A stretch of DNA of 64,000 nucleotides from AV40 sp035948375 (GTDB lineage Bacteria; Verrucomicrobiota; Verrucomicrobiia; Chthoniobacterales; UBA10450). The first letter of the stretch is position 1; every line of letters starts with the position of its first letter. Below, piece by piece: positions 17,818-25,792 of the stretch. The stretch spans positions 7,978 through 71,977 of the forward strand of contig DASZJH010000092.1 in the NCBI GenBank assembly GCA_035948375.1, given 5' to 3'. The notes under the pieces were generated by a model. That model saw nothing but the letters and a program-made list of their open reading frames with translations. It ran no database searches and was not told the origin of the DNA. The position numbers were made by a program, and so were the translations under genes.

Positions 17818-18585
17818 TTAGACGAGATCGAACACGAGATCGCGTTTTGTCAGCAGCTCGTGTTCTTGGCATAACTTGGCGAAGGCACGCAGGCCTTTCT
17901 TCTCACCGGCTCCAAAGTTGAATCGGAGATGCTGCCGGTAATAACGGTCGCAAAAAGCATGATCGAACTCCTTCTCGTCGGCAATCAGATCGTCGAGATG
18001 AGAAAGATTCTGGTCACGTAGCGTGCGCAACCGATCGGCGATGGACTTCGGATTTTTCACTTCGGGTCGAACCAGCCAAAGCGCATAAACGAACGGAACG
18101 CCGCAAAGTCTTTTCCATTGGTCGCCGAGATCCCAGAATTGAAAATCATTCGCTTCCTTTTGCCGGAATTGAATTGCCTGATCGCCAATGAGCAGTCGCG
18201 CAGATGATTCGGCGCCGGACGATGTCGATCCAATGCGCGGACCAAGATTCAGTTCGTTGAGCAAACAGCGAAGGAGGTTACCGGACGTTTCGGCGGCTGG
18301 ATCGAGCGCGATCTCCTTTACGGCTGCGAACTCGCCCCGATGGGCGACAACGACACTGTAAACCGGGCCGTCGGATGAAATCGAAACGCCGTCGACGATT
18401 CGGTAGACCGGGTTCCTAAGAAATTCGAAACTGGACACAAGCGCGAGATCGAGATTGCCGTGCGCAAGTTGCGAGCAAAGCGCTGAAGGGTGATCGAGCA
18501 CAACCTCGCCGGACCAGCCGTGAATTAGCGGACGCGCGTTGAGGTACTTAACGCAACCGATCCGTAGCGATTGTCGATCCTGCAC
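17818..18585 (-). CDS. mqnA: Chorismate dehydratase (futalosine menaquinone pathway)
   Basis: Converts chorismate to 3-enolpyruvyl-benzoate, first step of the futalosine route to menaquinone. The 255 residues have the periplasmic-binding-like MqnA fold signature: RIGCVKYLNARPLIHG at the N-terminus, then LALVSSFEFLRNP, and a central LIGDQAIQF. The GTG start (18583-18585) lies three bases after the mqnE stop, so the two are cotranscribed. Together mqnE and mqnA imply that menaquinone is made by the futalosine pathway and not by MenF-MenD; the remaining mqn genes are outside the window. Confidence 0.92.
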   Translation of the reverse strand: MQDRQSLRIGCVKYLNARPLIHGWSGEVVLDHPSALCSQLAHGNLDLALVSSFEFLRNPVYRIVDGVSISSDGPVYSVVVAHRGEFAAVKEIALDPAAETSGNLLRCLLNELNLGPRIGSTSSGAESSARLLIGDQAIQFRQKEANDFQFWDLGDQWKRLCGVPFVYALWLVRPEVKNPKSIADRLRTLRDQNLSHLDDLIADEKEFDHAFCDRYYRQHLRFNFGAGEKKGLRAFAKLCQEHELLTKRDLVFDLV

Positions 18586-18588
18586 TCG

Positions 18589-19740
18589 TTAGGCGCAAGC
18601 GAGCTCAGCTCCGGGACGCGGCCGAGCGGATGTCGATTCGTTTTCCCCATTGTTGAGATGGCGATAATGACTGTCGCGTTGAATCGGAATGCGTCCCGCT
18701 TCACGAATGGCGTGCTCCAGTGCTGCGATCGATTGCTGCTGTGGAGTTGTCGCGCCGGCCATGTGAAAGATTTTTTCCTCCATGATCGTGCCGTGCAGAT
18801 CATCAACGCCGTAACTCAAGGAGATCTGAGCCAGCGGCAGGCCAGTGCTCACCCAGTAGGCAGTGAGATGATCGATGTTATCGAGATAAATCCGGCAGAC
18901 AGCGAGGTTACGCAGTTGGTCGATAGCGGACGCGCGTTTGATATGAGCAAGCGCGGTGGTCTGCGGTTCAAACGCGAAGGGAACAAAGCCGCTAAAGCCG
19001 CCAGTTTCATCCTGAAGCTGAAGAAGCTGCCGCAAGTGGTCGACGCGATGTTCGAGCGTCTCAACGTGGCCGTAGAGCATCGTGCAGGTGCTTCGACCGC
19101 CCATCTGATGCCAGATTCGATGGACATCAAGCCATTCCTCGGCTGTCTCTTTACCGCGGCAAATCCGGTCACGCACTTCGGCATCAAAAATTTCCGCGCC
19201 GCCGCCAGTGATAGAGCCCAGTCCGTGTTCGCGCAATAGCTGGAGCGTATCCTTGATCGACATCTTGAAAATTCTGTCCGCGAGATGGCGCACCTCGATC
19301 GCGGTGAAAGCCTTGATGTGCAGGCGGGGATGCAGAGCGCGCAAACCATCCAAAAGTTCAAGGTACCACTCCTTTTTCAGGGTCGGGTGCAGACCGCCAA
19401 CCATGTGCACTTCCGTGATCCCAAGTGGCAGCGCGTCGGCGACTGCTTGAATAATTTCTCTCGTTGCGTGCTCAAACGCGTGGGCGTCGCGTTTCTTGGC
19501 CGCAAAGGCACAGAATTGGCACGATAAAACGCAGATGTTCGAATAGTTGATGTAACGATTGTGGATGTAACTCGCGAAATTCCCATTCTTCCGCTCGCGC
19601 ACGACGTTAGCCATGATTCCAAGCGCGTTCAGGTCAGTTGCCCGATAAAGCACAAGAGCGTCCGCCTCCGAGACGCGCTGGGCCGCCTCGATTTTCTCAG
19701 CGATCGGCCTAAGTTGCGTTGGAATAAGTGTGTAATTCAT
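18589..19740 (-). CDS. mqnE: Aminofutalosine synthase, radical SAM
   Basis: Radical SAM enzyme adding an adenosyl unit to 3-enolpyruvyl-benzoate to form aminofutalosine. The ATG at 19738-19740 gives 383 residues starting MNYTLIPTQLRPIAEKIEA; the longer frame upstream is not family-like. The [4Fe-4S] motif is CVLSCQFCAF (CxxxCxxC) near residue 77, followed by HMVGGLHPTLKKEWYLELL and GSITGGGAEIFDAEVR, which separate MqnE from MqnC. The family core ends at AGRIPIQRDSHY; the last 28 residues are a polar extension of unclear meaning. Divergent from the ECF sigma gene. Confidence 0.92.
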   Translation of the reverse strand: MNYTLIPTQLRPIAEKIEAAQRVSEADALVLYRATDLNALGIMANVVRERKNGNFASYIHNRYINYSNICVLSCQFCAFAAKKRDAHAFEHATREIIQAVADALPLGITEVHMVGGLHPTLKKEWYLELLDGLRALHPRLHIKAFTAIEVRHLADRIFKMSIKDTLQLLREHGLGSITGGGAEIFDAEVRDRICRGKETAEEWLDVHRIWHQMGGRSTCTMLYGHVETLEHRVDHLRQLLQLQDETGGFSGFVPFAFEPQTTALAHIKRASAIDQLRNLAVCRIYLDNIDHLTAYWVSTGLPLAQISLSYGVDDLHGTIMEEKIFHMAGATTPQQQSIAALEHAIREAGRIPIQRDSHYRHLNNGENESTSARPRPGAELACA

Positions 19741-19898
19741 CCGTCGAACCGATGCTGAATCGTATGGCCTACCATGCACAGACGCCTCTGGAGTTGCAAC
19801 AAAAAGCACCGCGATCGGCTGGACCAGAAAGGGGCTTCTCTCCAGGAACCGCGCGGTAACCGCCGAATCGCGCATCGTCCACCCACCTCTCTTTACCA

Positions 19899-20498
19899 AT
19901 GGCCGATCCAGAAGCACGGACGAGTTCGGACGATGACGCCGAGGACGTTCGCCTCATGCATCTGGTCGCTAGCGGGGACACTGTTGCCTTCGAAACATTG
20001 ATCGAGCGACATCAGGCGTTGATCGCCGGGACCGTTGCACGAATGCTGGGCAGCAATTCCGATGTCGAAGATATCGCGCAGCAGGTTTTCATCAGGGTCT
20101 GGAAGAGTGCGAGCCGCTATGTGGCCCGCGCGAAATTCACCACCTGGCTGCTCAAGATCACCCGCAACTTGGTGTTTAACGAGATGCGGCGGGCCAAGCG
20201 TCACCCGCATGTGCCGGTTCAAATCGACCCGGAAGCCGAAGAGCTCCCGCTAAGAGATGAGATGACGGCGACACCAGACGCAACGCTGCTTCAAGAGGAA
20301 TTGCAAAGTAAGATCGACAGCGCCATCGCCCAACTTCCGGATACTCAACGGATGGCCCTGGTTCTTCGCCGCTATCAGGAACTCAGCTACGAGGAAATCG
20401 CGGAAGTTCTGGAGTTATCGGTCCCGGCGGTGAAGAGCTTGCTTTTTCGCGCCCGAACAGAATTGCGCGAGCGACTGCAAGATTACCTGAACAAATAA
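19899..20498 (+). CDS. RNA polymerase sigma factor, ECF type
   Basis: A 199-residue extracytoplasmic-function sigma factor. Region 2 spans about residues 32-95, with SDVEDIAQQVFIRVWKSASR and TTWLLKITRNLVFNEMRRAKR; region 4 spans about 135-190, with LPDTQRMALVLRRYQELSYE and the helix-turn-helix SVPAVKSLLFRARTELRERL. It is RpoE-like, but no anti-sigma or zinc-finger gene follows: a strong terminator comes directly after, then a convergent secretin gene. Its regulator is therefore elsewhere, or control is transcriptional. The target promoter is unknown. Confidence 0.93.
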   Translation: MADPEARTSSDDDAEDVRLMHLVASGDTVAFETLIERHQALIAGTVARMLGSNSDVEDIAQQVFIRVWKSASRYVARAKFTTWLLKITRNLVFNEMRRAKRHPHVPVQIDPEAEELPLRDEMTATPDATLLQEELQSKIDSAIAQLPDTQRMALVLRRYQELSYEEIAEVLELSVPAVKSLLFRARTELRERLQDYLNK

Positions 20499-20503
20499 AC
20501 AAA

Positions 20504-20537
20504 GAGGGCGGGCTCCTGCGCGGAAACCCGCCCCCTC
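20504..20537. terminator. Hairpin terminator between convergent genes
   Basis: GAGGGCGGG (20504-20512) pairs with CCCGCCCCCTC (20527-20537) with one bulged C. It sits six bases after the sigma-factor stop and 26 bases before the secretin stop, so it can serve both. Confidence 0.65.
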
Positions 20538-20562
20538 TCAACCCCACATTCCCTAGAAATTC

Positions 20563-22296
20563 TTACTCCTCGCGGTCCTTAACGTCGCTCTTGAACTGGA
20601 CTTGCGTCGCTTCTTCAGGCGGTGGCGGCTCGCCTGGCTTGGCGTAATCGGCCGCGAGCTGACGGTGTGACGTCGGCGTTAAACGCACGGCGCCTTTGGC
20701 GTTGTTTCGCCAACCATTTGGGTCGGCATATTCCTCGCCGACATGGCGAACTCCGGATACTTGGTCTTCCAAACCTGTACCGTAGCGTTGATCGATGATC
20801 GTCGGCGTTACGAAGATAAGCAGATTGCGTTTGTGGCGCTCGTTATCGTGACTCTGGAACGCGTATCCCAGCACCGGAATATCGCCGAGAATCGGCACTT
20901 TAGTTCGAGCTTTCGAAACCTGATCGGAAAGTAATCCGCCAATCGCTAGCGTATCGCCACTCTTGATCAACACGTTCGAATCGAGCGAGCGCTTGTCGAT
21001 AATCGGGCTGGTAACATCAGCGGTGGCAAAACTAAAATGAAAGTCGCCAACTTTATTGCTGATCTCCGGCCGGACTGAAAGAGTAATGAAATTGTCTTTG
21101 TTCACAGACGGCCGCACGACGAGCGTGTTGCCGAAAACCTTGTCCTGAAAGCCGCCAAACACGGCGGTCGCTGTTTGCTCGTTGAAATTGAGCTGTGGCA
21201 CCGGCTGGTTCCGAATGACTTCGATCTTGGCCTGCTGATTGTCGGCCGTAACAATTCGCGGATTGGCGAGGAACTCTGCATCCGAGTCCTCATTCAATGC
21301 CGTCAACGCCGCACTAAATTGCGGCACAGACAGAATCGCGAATTGGCCGAAAGCCAGTTTGTCGAGAGTGCCGAACAAGTTTTGGCTTAGAGGATTGCCC
21401 AAAGCGAACGGTGAAGTTGTACCGGTAAATGTCGACGTTGCCTTACCCGTAGAGTCCACAGTACTCGTCGTGGGCGCACCATATTGGAAGGTTTTTGGCG
21501 CCGATGCGCTTCCAACCGTTCCCGCCCAATTGATTCCGTAGGCCTGAATTGGATCGGCGCTTACTTCCACCAGTCGTGCTTCGATCATGACTTGCCTAGT
21601 CGGTTTGTCGATCTGCACCAGAACCTTCCGGATGTTGTCGATGTTGCTACGGGTCTCGCTGAAAAACATCGTGTTTGTCCGCTCGTCGATTTGCGGAGCG
21701 ATTTTGCTTTGCAGCTGCGAAGCGACCAACGGCGAAATATCCTTGGCCCGGGCGTAACTGAATTGATAACTGTCGCTCTCGGTTGGCTCCGCCGTCTTTT
21801 CTGCAGCGGTCTTGATGTAAAAAACGTTGTCGATCTTGTCCATGAACAGCCCTTTGGCTTTCACGATGATCGAGATCGCCTGGATGGCGGTCACATCTTC
21901 CAAACGCATTGTTACCGTGCCGGTAACTGCGTCACTTACCACCATATTGACCTTGGCCTGGCGAGCGAGCAGTCGGAGCACTTGGCCGACGTCGTCGCCC
22001 TGAAATTCGCGAACCCCGACTCCGCCGCTTTCGACATTCGCATCGGCTTCGGTTAACACTGGACTTGTCACAGTTGACGGTGCGGCCGGCTTTGCCGCAG
22101 GACTCCCGGCTTGGACTGGGGCTTGGACCACCATCATAGGTGGATGATCGCCTGGCGCAGGTTGAACCTGAGCCGGCTCTTGAGTGGGCGCGGCTGGCGC
22201 CGCCTGAGGCGGATTGGTTTGAGCCTGAGAGAGAGAAAGCGTGGCTAGGAATGCCACCGCTGCGACGCTTCCCCGTTGCTTGAAAAATATAAACAT
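20563..22296 (-). CDS. Secretin (GspD/PilQ superfamily)
   Basis: Outer-membrane channel of a type II secretion or type IV pilus-like system. The ATG at 22294-22296 begins a signal sequence (MFIFFKQRGSVAAVAFLATL, then SLSQAQ). A Pro/Ala/Gln-rich linker occupies residues 25-80, an STN/N0-like domain VREFQGDDVGQVLRLLARQA near 95-160, an N1-type domain near 175-235, and a secretin barrel domain from about 250 to 520 containing VMIEARLVEVSAD, FLANPRIVTADNQQAKIEV and KVPILGDIPVLGYAF. The C-terminus is a charged tail. No other secretion or pilus gene is adjacent, so it is a solitary secretin. 112 bases separate it from trpF upstream. Confidence 0.9.
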   Translation of the reverse strand: MFIFFKQRGSVAAVAFLATLSLSQAQTNPPQAAPAAPTQEPAQVQPAPGDHPPMMVVQAPVQAGSPAAKPAAPSTVTSPVLTEADANVESGGVGVREFQGDDVGQVLRLLARQAKVNMVVSDAVTGTVTMRLEDVTAIQAISIIVKAKGLFMDKIDNVFYIKTAAEKTAEPTESDSYQFSYARAKDISPLVASQLQSKIAPQIDERTNTMFFSETRSNIDNIRKVLVQIDKPTRQVMIEARLVEVSADPIQAYGINWAGTVGSASAPKTFQYGAPTTSTVDSTGKATSTFTGTTSPFALGNPLSQNLFGTLDKLAFGQFAILSVPQFSAALTALNEDSDAEFLANPRIVTADNQQAKIEVIRNQPVPQLNFNEQTATAVFGGFQDKVFGNTLVVRPSVNKDNFITLSVRPEISNKVGDFHFSFATADVTSPIIDKRSLDSNVLIKSGDTLAIGGLLSDQVSKARTKVPILGDIPVLGYAFQSHDNERHKRNLLIFVTPTIIDQRYGTGLEDQVSGVRHVGEEYADPNGWRNNAKGAVRLTPTSHRQLAADYAKPGEPPPPEEATQVQFKSDVKDREE

Positions 22297-22408
22297 AATC
22301 AGTGGAAGTGAGATACGTGCTGGCCGAATAAAAGCAGGAAGCAGACCAGCCCTCGGGAACTTTCCCGCCGCTGGGTACGGGAACACCTCGTTGGCAGAGT
22401 CCTTTTGC

Positions 22409-23089
22409 CTAGCTCGCGGCTCCTCGAGCCACCGCAACGAACGCCTTCATCAGGCGATGATTCTTTCGCCCCGGAGCAACTTCCACTCCGCTTGTAACGT
22501 CGACTCCGCGCGGACAAACAACGCGGACAGCCTCTGTCACGTTTTCCGGGTTCAATCCGCCAGCTAGAATCACTGTAAGTCCCGGATTTTCACTCACGAA
22601 CCCTTGCGCCTGTTTCCACGGAAAAGACTTGCCTGTTCCGCCAAATTCGCCGGTCAAAGCTGTGTCCAAGACTAAAGTGTCAGTCCGGAAATCGGGAATC
22701 TCTTTTAACGATGTCGAATTCGCTACCGGCACGGCCTTTGCGAATTGAACTCCAACGTCGGCTAATCGGCGGCAGAAGTCGGTTGATTCGTTGCCGTGCA
22801 ACTGGAGCGCATTGATGAAAGGCAATCGGCTGATCCGAAGAGCGTCCTCCCAGGTTGGATCCGTCAGTACCGCAACCTTGCCGATTTCCAGCGGTAATCT
22901 GCGGATCCACTCGGCGGCGTTATTGATGTCTATGTAGCGCTTGCTTCGGCGAACAAGATTAAACCCCAGCGCGTCCGCGCCGGCATCGATCGCAGCCCGG
23001 GCGTCCGATTCGTTCGTGATTCCGCAGACTTTGACGAAAACGTGACCCCCGGATCGCGGCTTCCCGCCAAACATCGCGTCGGCTTTCAC
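22409..23089 (-). CDS. trpF: Phosphoribosylanthranilate isomerase
   Basis: Amadori rearrangement of phosphoribosylanthranilate in tryptophan synthesis. The 226 residues contain the catalytic Cys context FVKVCGITNESDARAAIDAG near residue 20, the family signature ADALGFNLVRRSKRYID, LQLHGNESTDFC, and the phosphate-binding end ILAGGLNPENVTEAV with VDVTSGVEVAPGRK. The GTG start (23087-23089) overlaps the upstream holin-like gene as GTGA; an ATG five codons on is an alternative. It is isolated from other trp genes in this window. Confidence 0.95.
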   Translation of the reverse strand: MKADAMFGGKPRSGGHVFVKVCGITNESDARAAIDAGADALGFNLVRRSKRYIDINNAAEWIRRLPLEIGKVAVLTDPTWEDALRISRLPFINALQLHGNESTDFCRRLADVGVQFAKAVPVANSTSLKEIPDFRTDTLVLDTALTGEFGGTGKSFPWKQAQGFVSENPGLTVILAGGLNPENVTEAVRVVCPRGVDVTSGVEVAPGRKNHRLMKAFVAVARGAAS

Positions 23090-23502
23090 TCGCCCGGTTC
23101 GATGACGCGACCGCGAACCTGCTTAATTTGGCCGTGATGCGTCAGCACGTGAACCCGACCATCACTGCCACGGAAGAACGCACTCAGTAACCAGCTCACA
23201 AAGGAAATGATGATCGCGCCAAAAACCGCGCTCCAGAATCCGTGAACTTGAAAACACGGCACAATCACACTGACGAACTTCAACATCAGCGCGTTGATGA
23301 TGAAAATGAACAGGCCGAGCGTAATCAGAATCAACGGAAAGCTCAGCAGCAGCAGAATCGGCCGAACAAAAGCATTGATGATTCCGAGCAGAAGCGCTGC
23401 GCCGAGCAGGCAGCCGATGCCGCTGTATTCGATCCCGACGATTGGCGAGGCCACGAACACCGCGAACGCCGTGATAAACCAGCGAAAAACGAAGTGCCGC
23501 AT
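23086..23502 (-). CDS. Phage holin family 4-like membrane protein
   Basis: A 138-residue integral membrane protein with four hydrophobic segments, about residues 5-25, 30-50, 52-75 and 85-110 (for example GIINAFVRPILLLLSFPLIL). This matches the Phage_holin_4_2 / YvlD-like family, which is widespread in bacterial chromosomes and mostly not phage derived. The C-terminal 25 residues are soluble and basic (VHVLTHHGQIKQVRGRVI). It is cotranscribed with trpF through a four-base overlap; no functional link is known. Confidence 0.85.
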   Translation of the reverse strand: MRHFVFRWFITAFAVFVASPIVGIEYSGIGCLLGAALLLGIINAFVRPILLLLSFPLILITLGLFIFIINALMLKFVSVIVPCFQVHGFWSAVFGAIIISFVSWLLSAFFRGSDGRVHVLTHHGQIKQVRGRVIEPGE

Positions 23503-23606
23503 GCCTCAGACTATTATCTTTCACCGAAATTTGCACAAATAAACGCACGGAGGGTTGCAACTGACCCTGAGCGCGCTAAATCGTAATTCAGGGAGGAATT
23601 TTAGTT

Positions 23607-23894
23607 GTGGCTAGGAAAAGTAAAGTTGACGCATCGAGTTCGGACAAAATCCGCAAGACGAGACGAACCGGAAGATCGACATCTGTAAAGAAATCGACCT
23701 CGCGAAAGAATAGCGCAGTTCGAATCCCACGAGAAGTCGTGGCGGCCTCAGTAGAGTTCGATCCGACCGACGAGCAGATCTCGATGCGCGCCTATTTTAT
23801 TTCCGAGCGCCGCCACCGGCTTGCTCTTCCCGGCGACGCCAACTCCGATTGGATCGAAGCCAAGCGCCAGCTTCTCTCTGAAACTCGGCATTAA
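23607..23894 (+). CDS. Small basic DUF2934-type protein
   Basis: A 95-residue protein. GTG at 23607 is preferred because GGGAGG stands ten bases upstream. Residues 1-45 are Lys/Arg/Ser-rich and disordered (RKTRRTGRSTSVKKSTSRK). Residues 55-90 match the DUF2934 pattern: PTDEQISMRAYFISERR, then a Pro-Gly turn and DSNDWIEAKRQLL-like ending (here NSDWIEAKRQLLSET). The function of DUF2934 is not known; the basic N-terminus would suit nucleic-acid or polymer binding, which is inference. A palindromic repeat starts five bases after the stop. Confidence 0.8.
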   Translation: MARKSKVDASSSDKIRKTRRTGRSTSVKKSTSRKNSAVRIPREVVAASVEFDPTDEQISMRAYFISERRHRLALPGDANSDWIEAKRQLLSETRH

Positions 23895-23898
23895 CGTC

Positions 23899-23951
23899 GT
23901 AGCTGCCGATGTCCTCACCGTCAGGTCCACCGCCGAGACGGCGGCAGCTAC
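23899..23951. repeat. GTAGCTGCCG palindromic repeat between convergent genes
   Basis: GTAGCTGCCG (23899-23908) and CGGCAGCTAC (23942-23951) are perfect 10-base arms around a 33-base centre. The right arm contains the stop codon (TAG, 23948-23950 read on the minus strand) of the receiver-domain gene. It resembles the elements at 10183-10213 and 53896-53937 in carrying GTAG at its outer end. Confidence 0.7.
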
Positions 23952-24376
23952 AATTTCTGAGCGTCCTCGACGCCGGGAACGCAGGTTTTGATCTTTTCGA
24001 CCAGTCGATTGATCGCGAACGGTTTCGCGACTAAGCCGGCGACGCCCGGTTCCTTCAACAACTCCTGCGCTCGCGCTTCTTCTGCTTTTCCGGACGCGAG
24101 AATCAGCGGTGGAATCTCTCTGATTGGCTCAATGCTTTGATAAACCTTGCCGATCAAAAAAAATAATATCGCGCCGTCGATCATCGGCATCTGGAAATCG
24201 AAGATGAAGAGATCGTACTTCTTTTTCAGCGCTAGTTCGAACGCGTATTCCGGTTTCGGCGACGTATCCACTTCGCACTTCAACGTCGCCACCAGCGCCT
24301 CGCGCACCACGCGCAGCAGCGCGACATCGTCATCCACCATCAGAAACCGCTTTGGCTCGCAGGGCACAGCAGGCAT
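23948..24376 (-). CDS. Stand-alone response regulator receiver protein
   Basis: A 142-residue single REC domain without an output domain. The acidic pocket is in FLMVDDDVALLRVVREAL, the phosphoacceptor Asp is in LFIFDFQMPMIDG near residue 60, the Ser/Thr position is in LILASGKAEE, and the conserved Lys is in GLVAKPFAINRLVEKI. Single-domain regulators work as phosphorelay intermediates or bind a partner; no kinase lies nearby. The last coding bases (TTG TAG) fall in the palindromic repeat at 23899-23951. Confidence 0.9.
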   Translation of the reverse strand: MPAVPCEPKRFLMVDDDVALLRVVREALVATLKCEVDTSPKPEYAFELALKKKYDLFIFDFQMPMIDGAILFFLIGKVYQSIEPIREIPPLILASGKAEEARAQELLKEPGVAGLVAKPFAINRLVEKIKTCVPGVEDAQKL

Positions 24377-24474
24377 TTAACCACGAATAGACACGAAAGA
24401 AGCGCCAATTGTTTCAATTTTGGGGAGCGCTTGCCGTCCTTCATTAGTGTCGATTAGTGTCCGTTCGTGGTTAA
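24377..24474. repeat. Long inverted repeat TTAACCACGAA ... TTCGTGGTTAA
   Basis: Perfect 11-base arms at 24377-24387 and 24464-24474, extended inward by ACAC (24391-24394) and GTGT (24457-24460). The right half also holds a tandem ATTAGTGTC pair. It lies between the start of the receiver gene and the start of a small plus-strand gene whose GTG falls inside the right arm. Confidence 0.65.
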
Positions 24475-24694
24475 TTCGACTTCCGATCTCGCCGCCGCAT
24501 TGCGCGAACGCCTCAGCATCATCGGAGATGCAAACAGCCGCCGCGATCCAGACAAACACATCGCGCGACTCCGCGCTATTTCAGCAAAGATCGACAACCT
24601 CGCCGCTGCCTTACCTAAACCGATCGATCCGCAGCTCGCCCACTTTCTCCAGCGGAAGAGCTACGACAAAGCCCTCGAGTTTCTACAGCACTAG
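24467..24694 (+). CDS. Small hypothetical protein, 75 residues
   Basis: No family recognised. The protein is helical and charged: TSDLAAALRERLSIIGD, then DPDKHIARLRAISAKIDNLA, then a Pro-rich turn and HFLQRKSYDKALEFLQH, which looks like a genuine amphipathic helical hairpin and not a shadow frame. The GTG start (24467) is inside the inverted repeat and has no Shine-Dalgarno sequence; an internal start is possible. Its TAG stop shares the bases CTAG (24691-24694) with the stop of the convergent Nudix gene. Confidence 0.6.
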   Translation: MVNSTSDLAAALRERLSIIGDANSRRDPDKHIARLRAISAKIDNLAAALPKPIDPQLAHFLQRKSYDKALEFLQH

Positions 24695-25074
24695 GCTTGG
24701 TCAATCCACTTCTCGACCGAGCGACGATACCCGACCGGTAAATTAAGCTCAGACAAACGATCAACCGGCCACAAACAGTGTTCAGTATGTTCGCTACTCA
24801 GCCTCGGATTGAATTCACCAGACAGCGCACAGCCGTACGTAGTTATAACGACATTGTGCCCCGGAATCACTTCGAAAAGATACGAATCAATTTGGTTGCC
24901 GACCGCAACCTGAACGGAAAGTTCTTCTGCAAATTCGCGCGATAGCGTTTTGGTGTGATCTTCTCCCGGCTCAGATCGACCGCCGGGGAGCTCCCACTCG
25001 CAACGCGGATTTTTGACGAGCAATACCTTCCCATCCACGAGCAACACTCCTTTAATCGAAGTTGCATAGCTCAT
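24691..25074 (-). CDS. Nudix hydrolase
   Basis: A 127-residue Nudix-fold pyrophosphohydrolase. The Nudix box is visible as GGRSEPGEDHTKTLSREFAE followed by EL, matching G-x5-E-x7-R-E-U-x-E-E with the catalytic Glu residues in REFAEEL. The substrate-specificity region gives no clear call; the short length suggests nucleotide or ADP-ribose-type house-cleaning activity. It is on the same strand as, and 72 bases downstream of, the ribosomal cluster, at the place where rpoA would be expected. Confidence 0.9.
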   Translation of the reverse strand: MSYATSIKGVLLVDGKVLLVKNPRCEWELPGGRSEPGEDHTKTLSREFAEELSVQVAVGNQIDSYLFEVIPGHNVVITTYGCALSGEFNPRLSSEHTEHCLWPVDRLSELNLPVGYRRSVEKWIDQA

Positions 25075-25146
25075 CAGTTTAATTGCAGCATTGCACGAAT
25101 GTTCGTAATGAACACGGATGCTCCGCAGATTGGTTTTAGATCAGCC

Positions 25147-25758
25147 TTAGCGCGAGTACAACTCGACGATCAACTGCTCGTTGACGATCGGTTGCATTTC
25201 TTCGCGTGACGGAATGTGCGCAACTTTGCCCTTGAGCCCGTCGCGATCGACGGTCAGCCAGTCCGGAACCGGAACGATTTGGGTCAGCTCAAGATTGCGG
25301 ACCGCAAGCTGGCGCGATTTCGGTTTGTCTTTGACCGCAATTTCGTCGCCGGCTTTCACATTGTAAGAGGCCACGTTGACGCCGCGACCGTTGACCTGGA
25401 CGTGTCCGTGCGACACGAGCTGGCGCGCGGCATTGCGCGTATTAGCAAAACCGAGCCGGTAAATCACGTTGTCGAGCCGCGTCTCAAGAAGTTGGAGCAG
25501 CGTTTCGCCGGTCACACCGCGTTTGCGCAGGGCGTGCTGAAAAATCCGGCGGAACTGGCGCTCGAGCAGACCGTACTGATAACGAAGCTTTTGTTTTTCG
25601 CCGAGCGCGATCGCGTACTCGGATTGTTTCCGGCGCGAGCCTTTTGGCCCGTGCATTCCCGGCGGATAATTTTTCCGCTCGAGCGATTTCGATGGTCCAA
25701 AAATCTGCACGCCGTAACGGCGGCTGACTCTTGTTTTCGGTCCAGTGTATCTACCCAT
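25147..25758 (-). CDS. rpsD: 30S ribosomal protein S4
   Basis: Primary 16S rRNA-binding protein and assembly initiator. 203 residues, starting MGRYTGPKTRVSRRYG, with no N-terminal zinc Cys cluster (the zinc-free type). The S4 RNA-binding domain is at about 95-155 (LETRLDNVIYRLGFANTR, then QLVSHGHVQVNGR). It is the last gene of the ribosomal cluster on this strand. In many bacteria rpoA and rplQ follow; here a Nudix gene does. Confidence 0.97.
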   Translation of the reverse strand: MGRYTGPKTRVSRRYGVQIFGPSKSLERKNYPPGMHGPKGSRRKQSEYAIALGEKQKLRYQYGLLERQFRRIFQHALRKRGVTGETLLQLLETRLDNVIYRLGFANTRNAARQLVSHGHVQVNGRGVNVASYNVKAGDEIAVKDKPKSRQLAVRNLELTQIVPVPDWLTVDRDGLKGKVAHIPSREEMQPIVNEQLIVELYSR

Positions 25759-25792
25759 GAAAAAAGTTGAGAGGTTGAGAAGTTGAGTAGAA

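Noticed and set aside
23086..23502. Phage remnant suggested by the holin-like gene
   Set aside because: No endolysin, integrase or other phage gene is nearby, and this holin-like family is common in bacterial chromosomes.
25100..25114. TGTTC-gtaat-GAACA inverted repeat after rpsD as terminator or operator
   Set aside because: The five-base arms are A/T-rich without a T-tract; too short to separate from chance.
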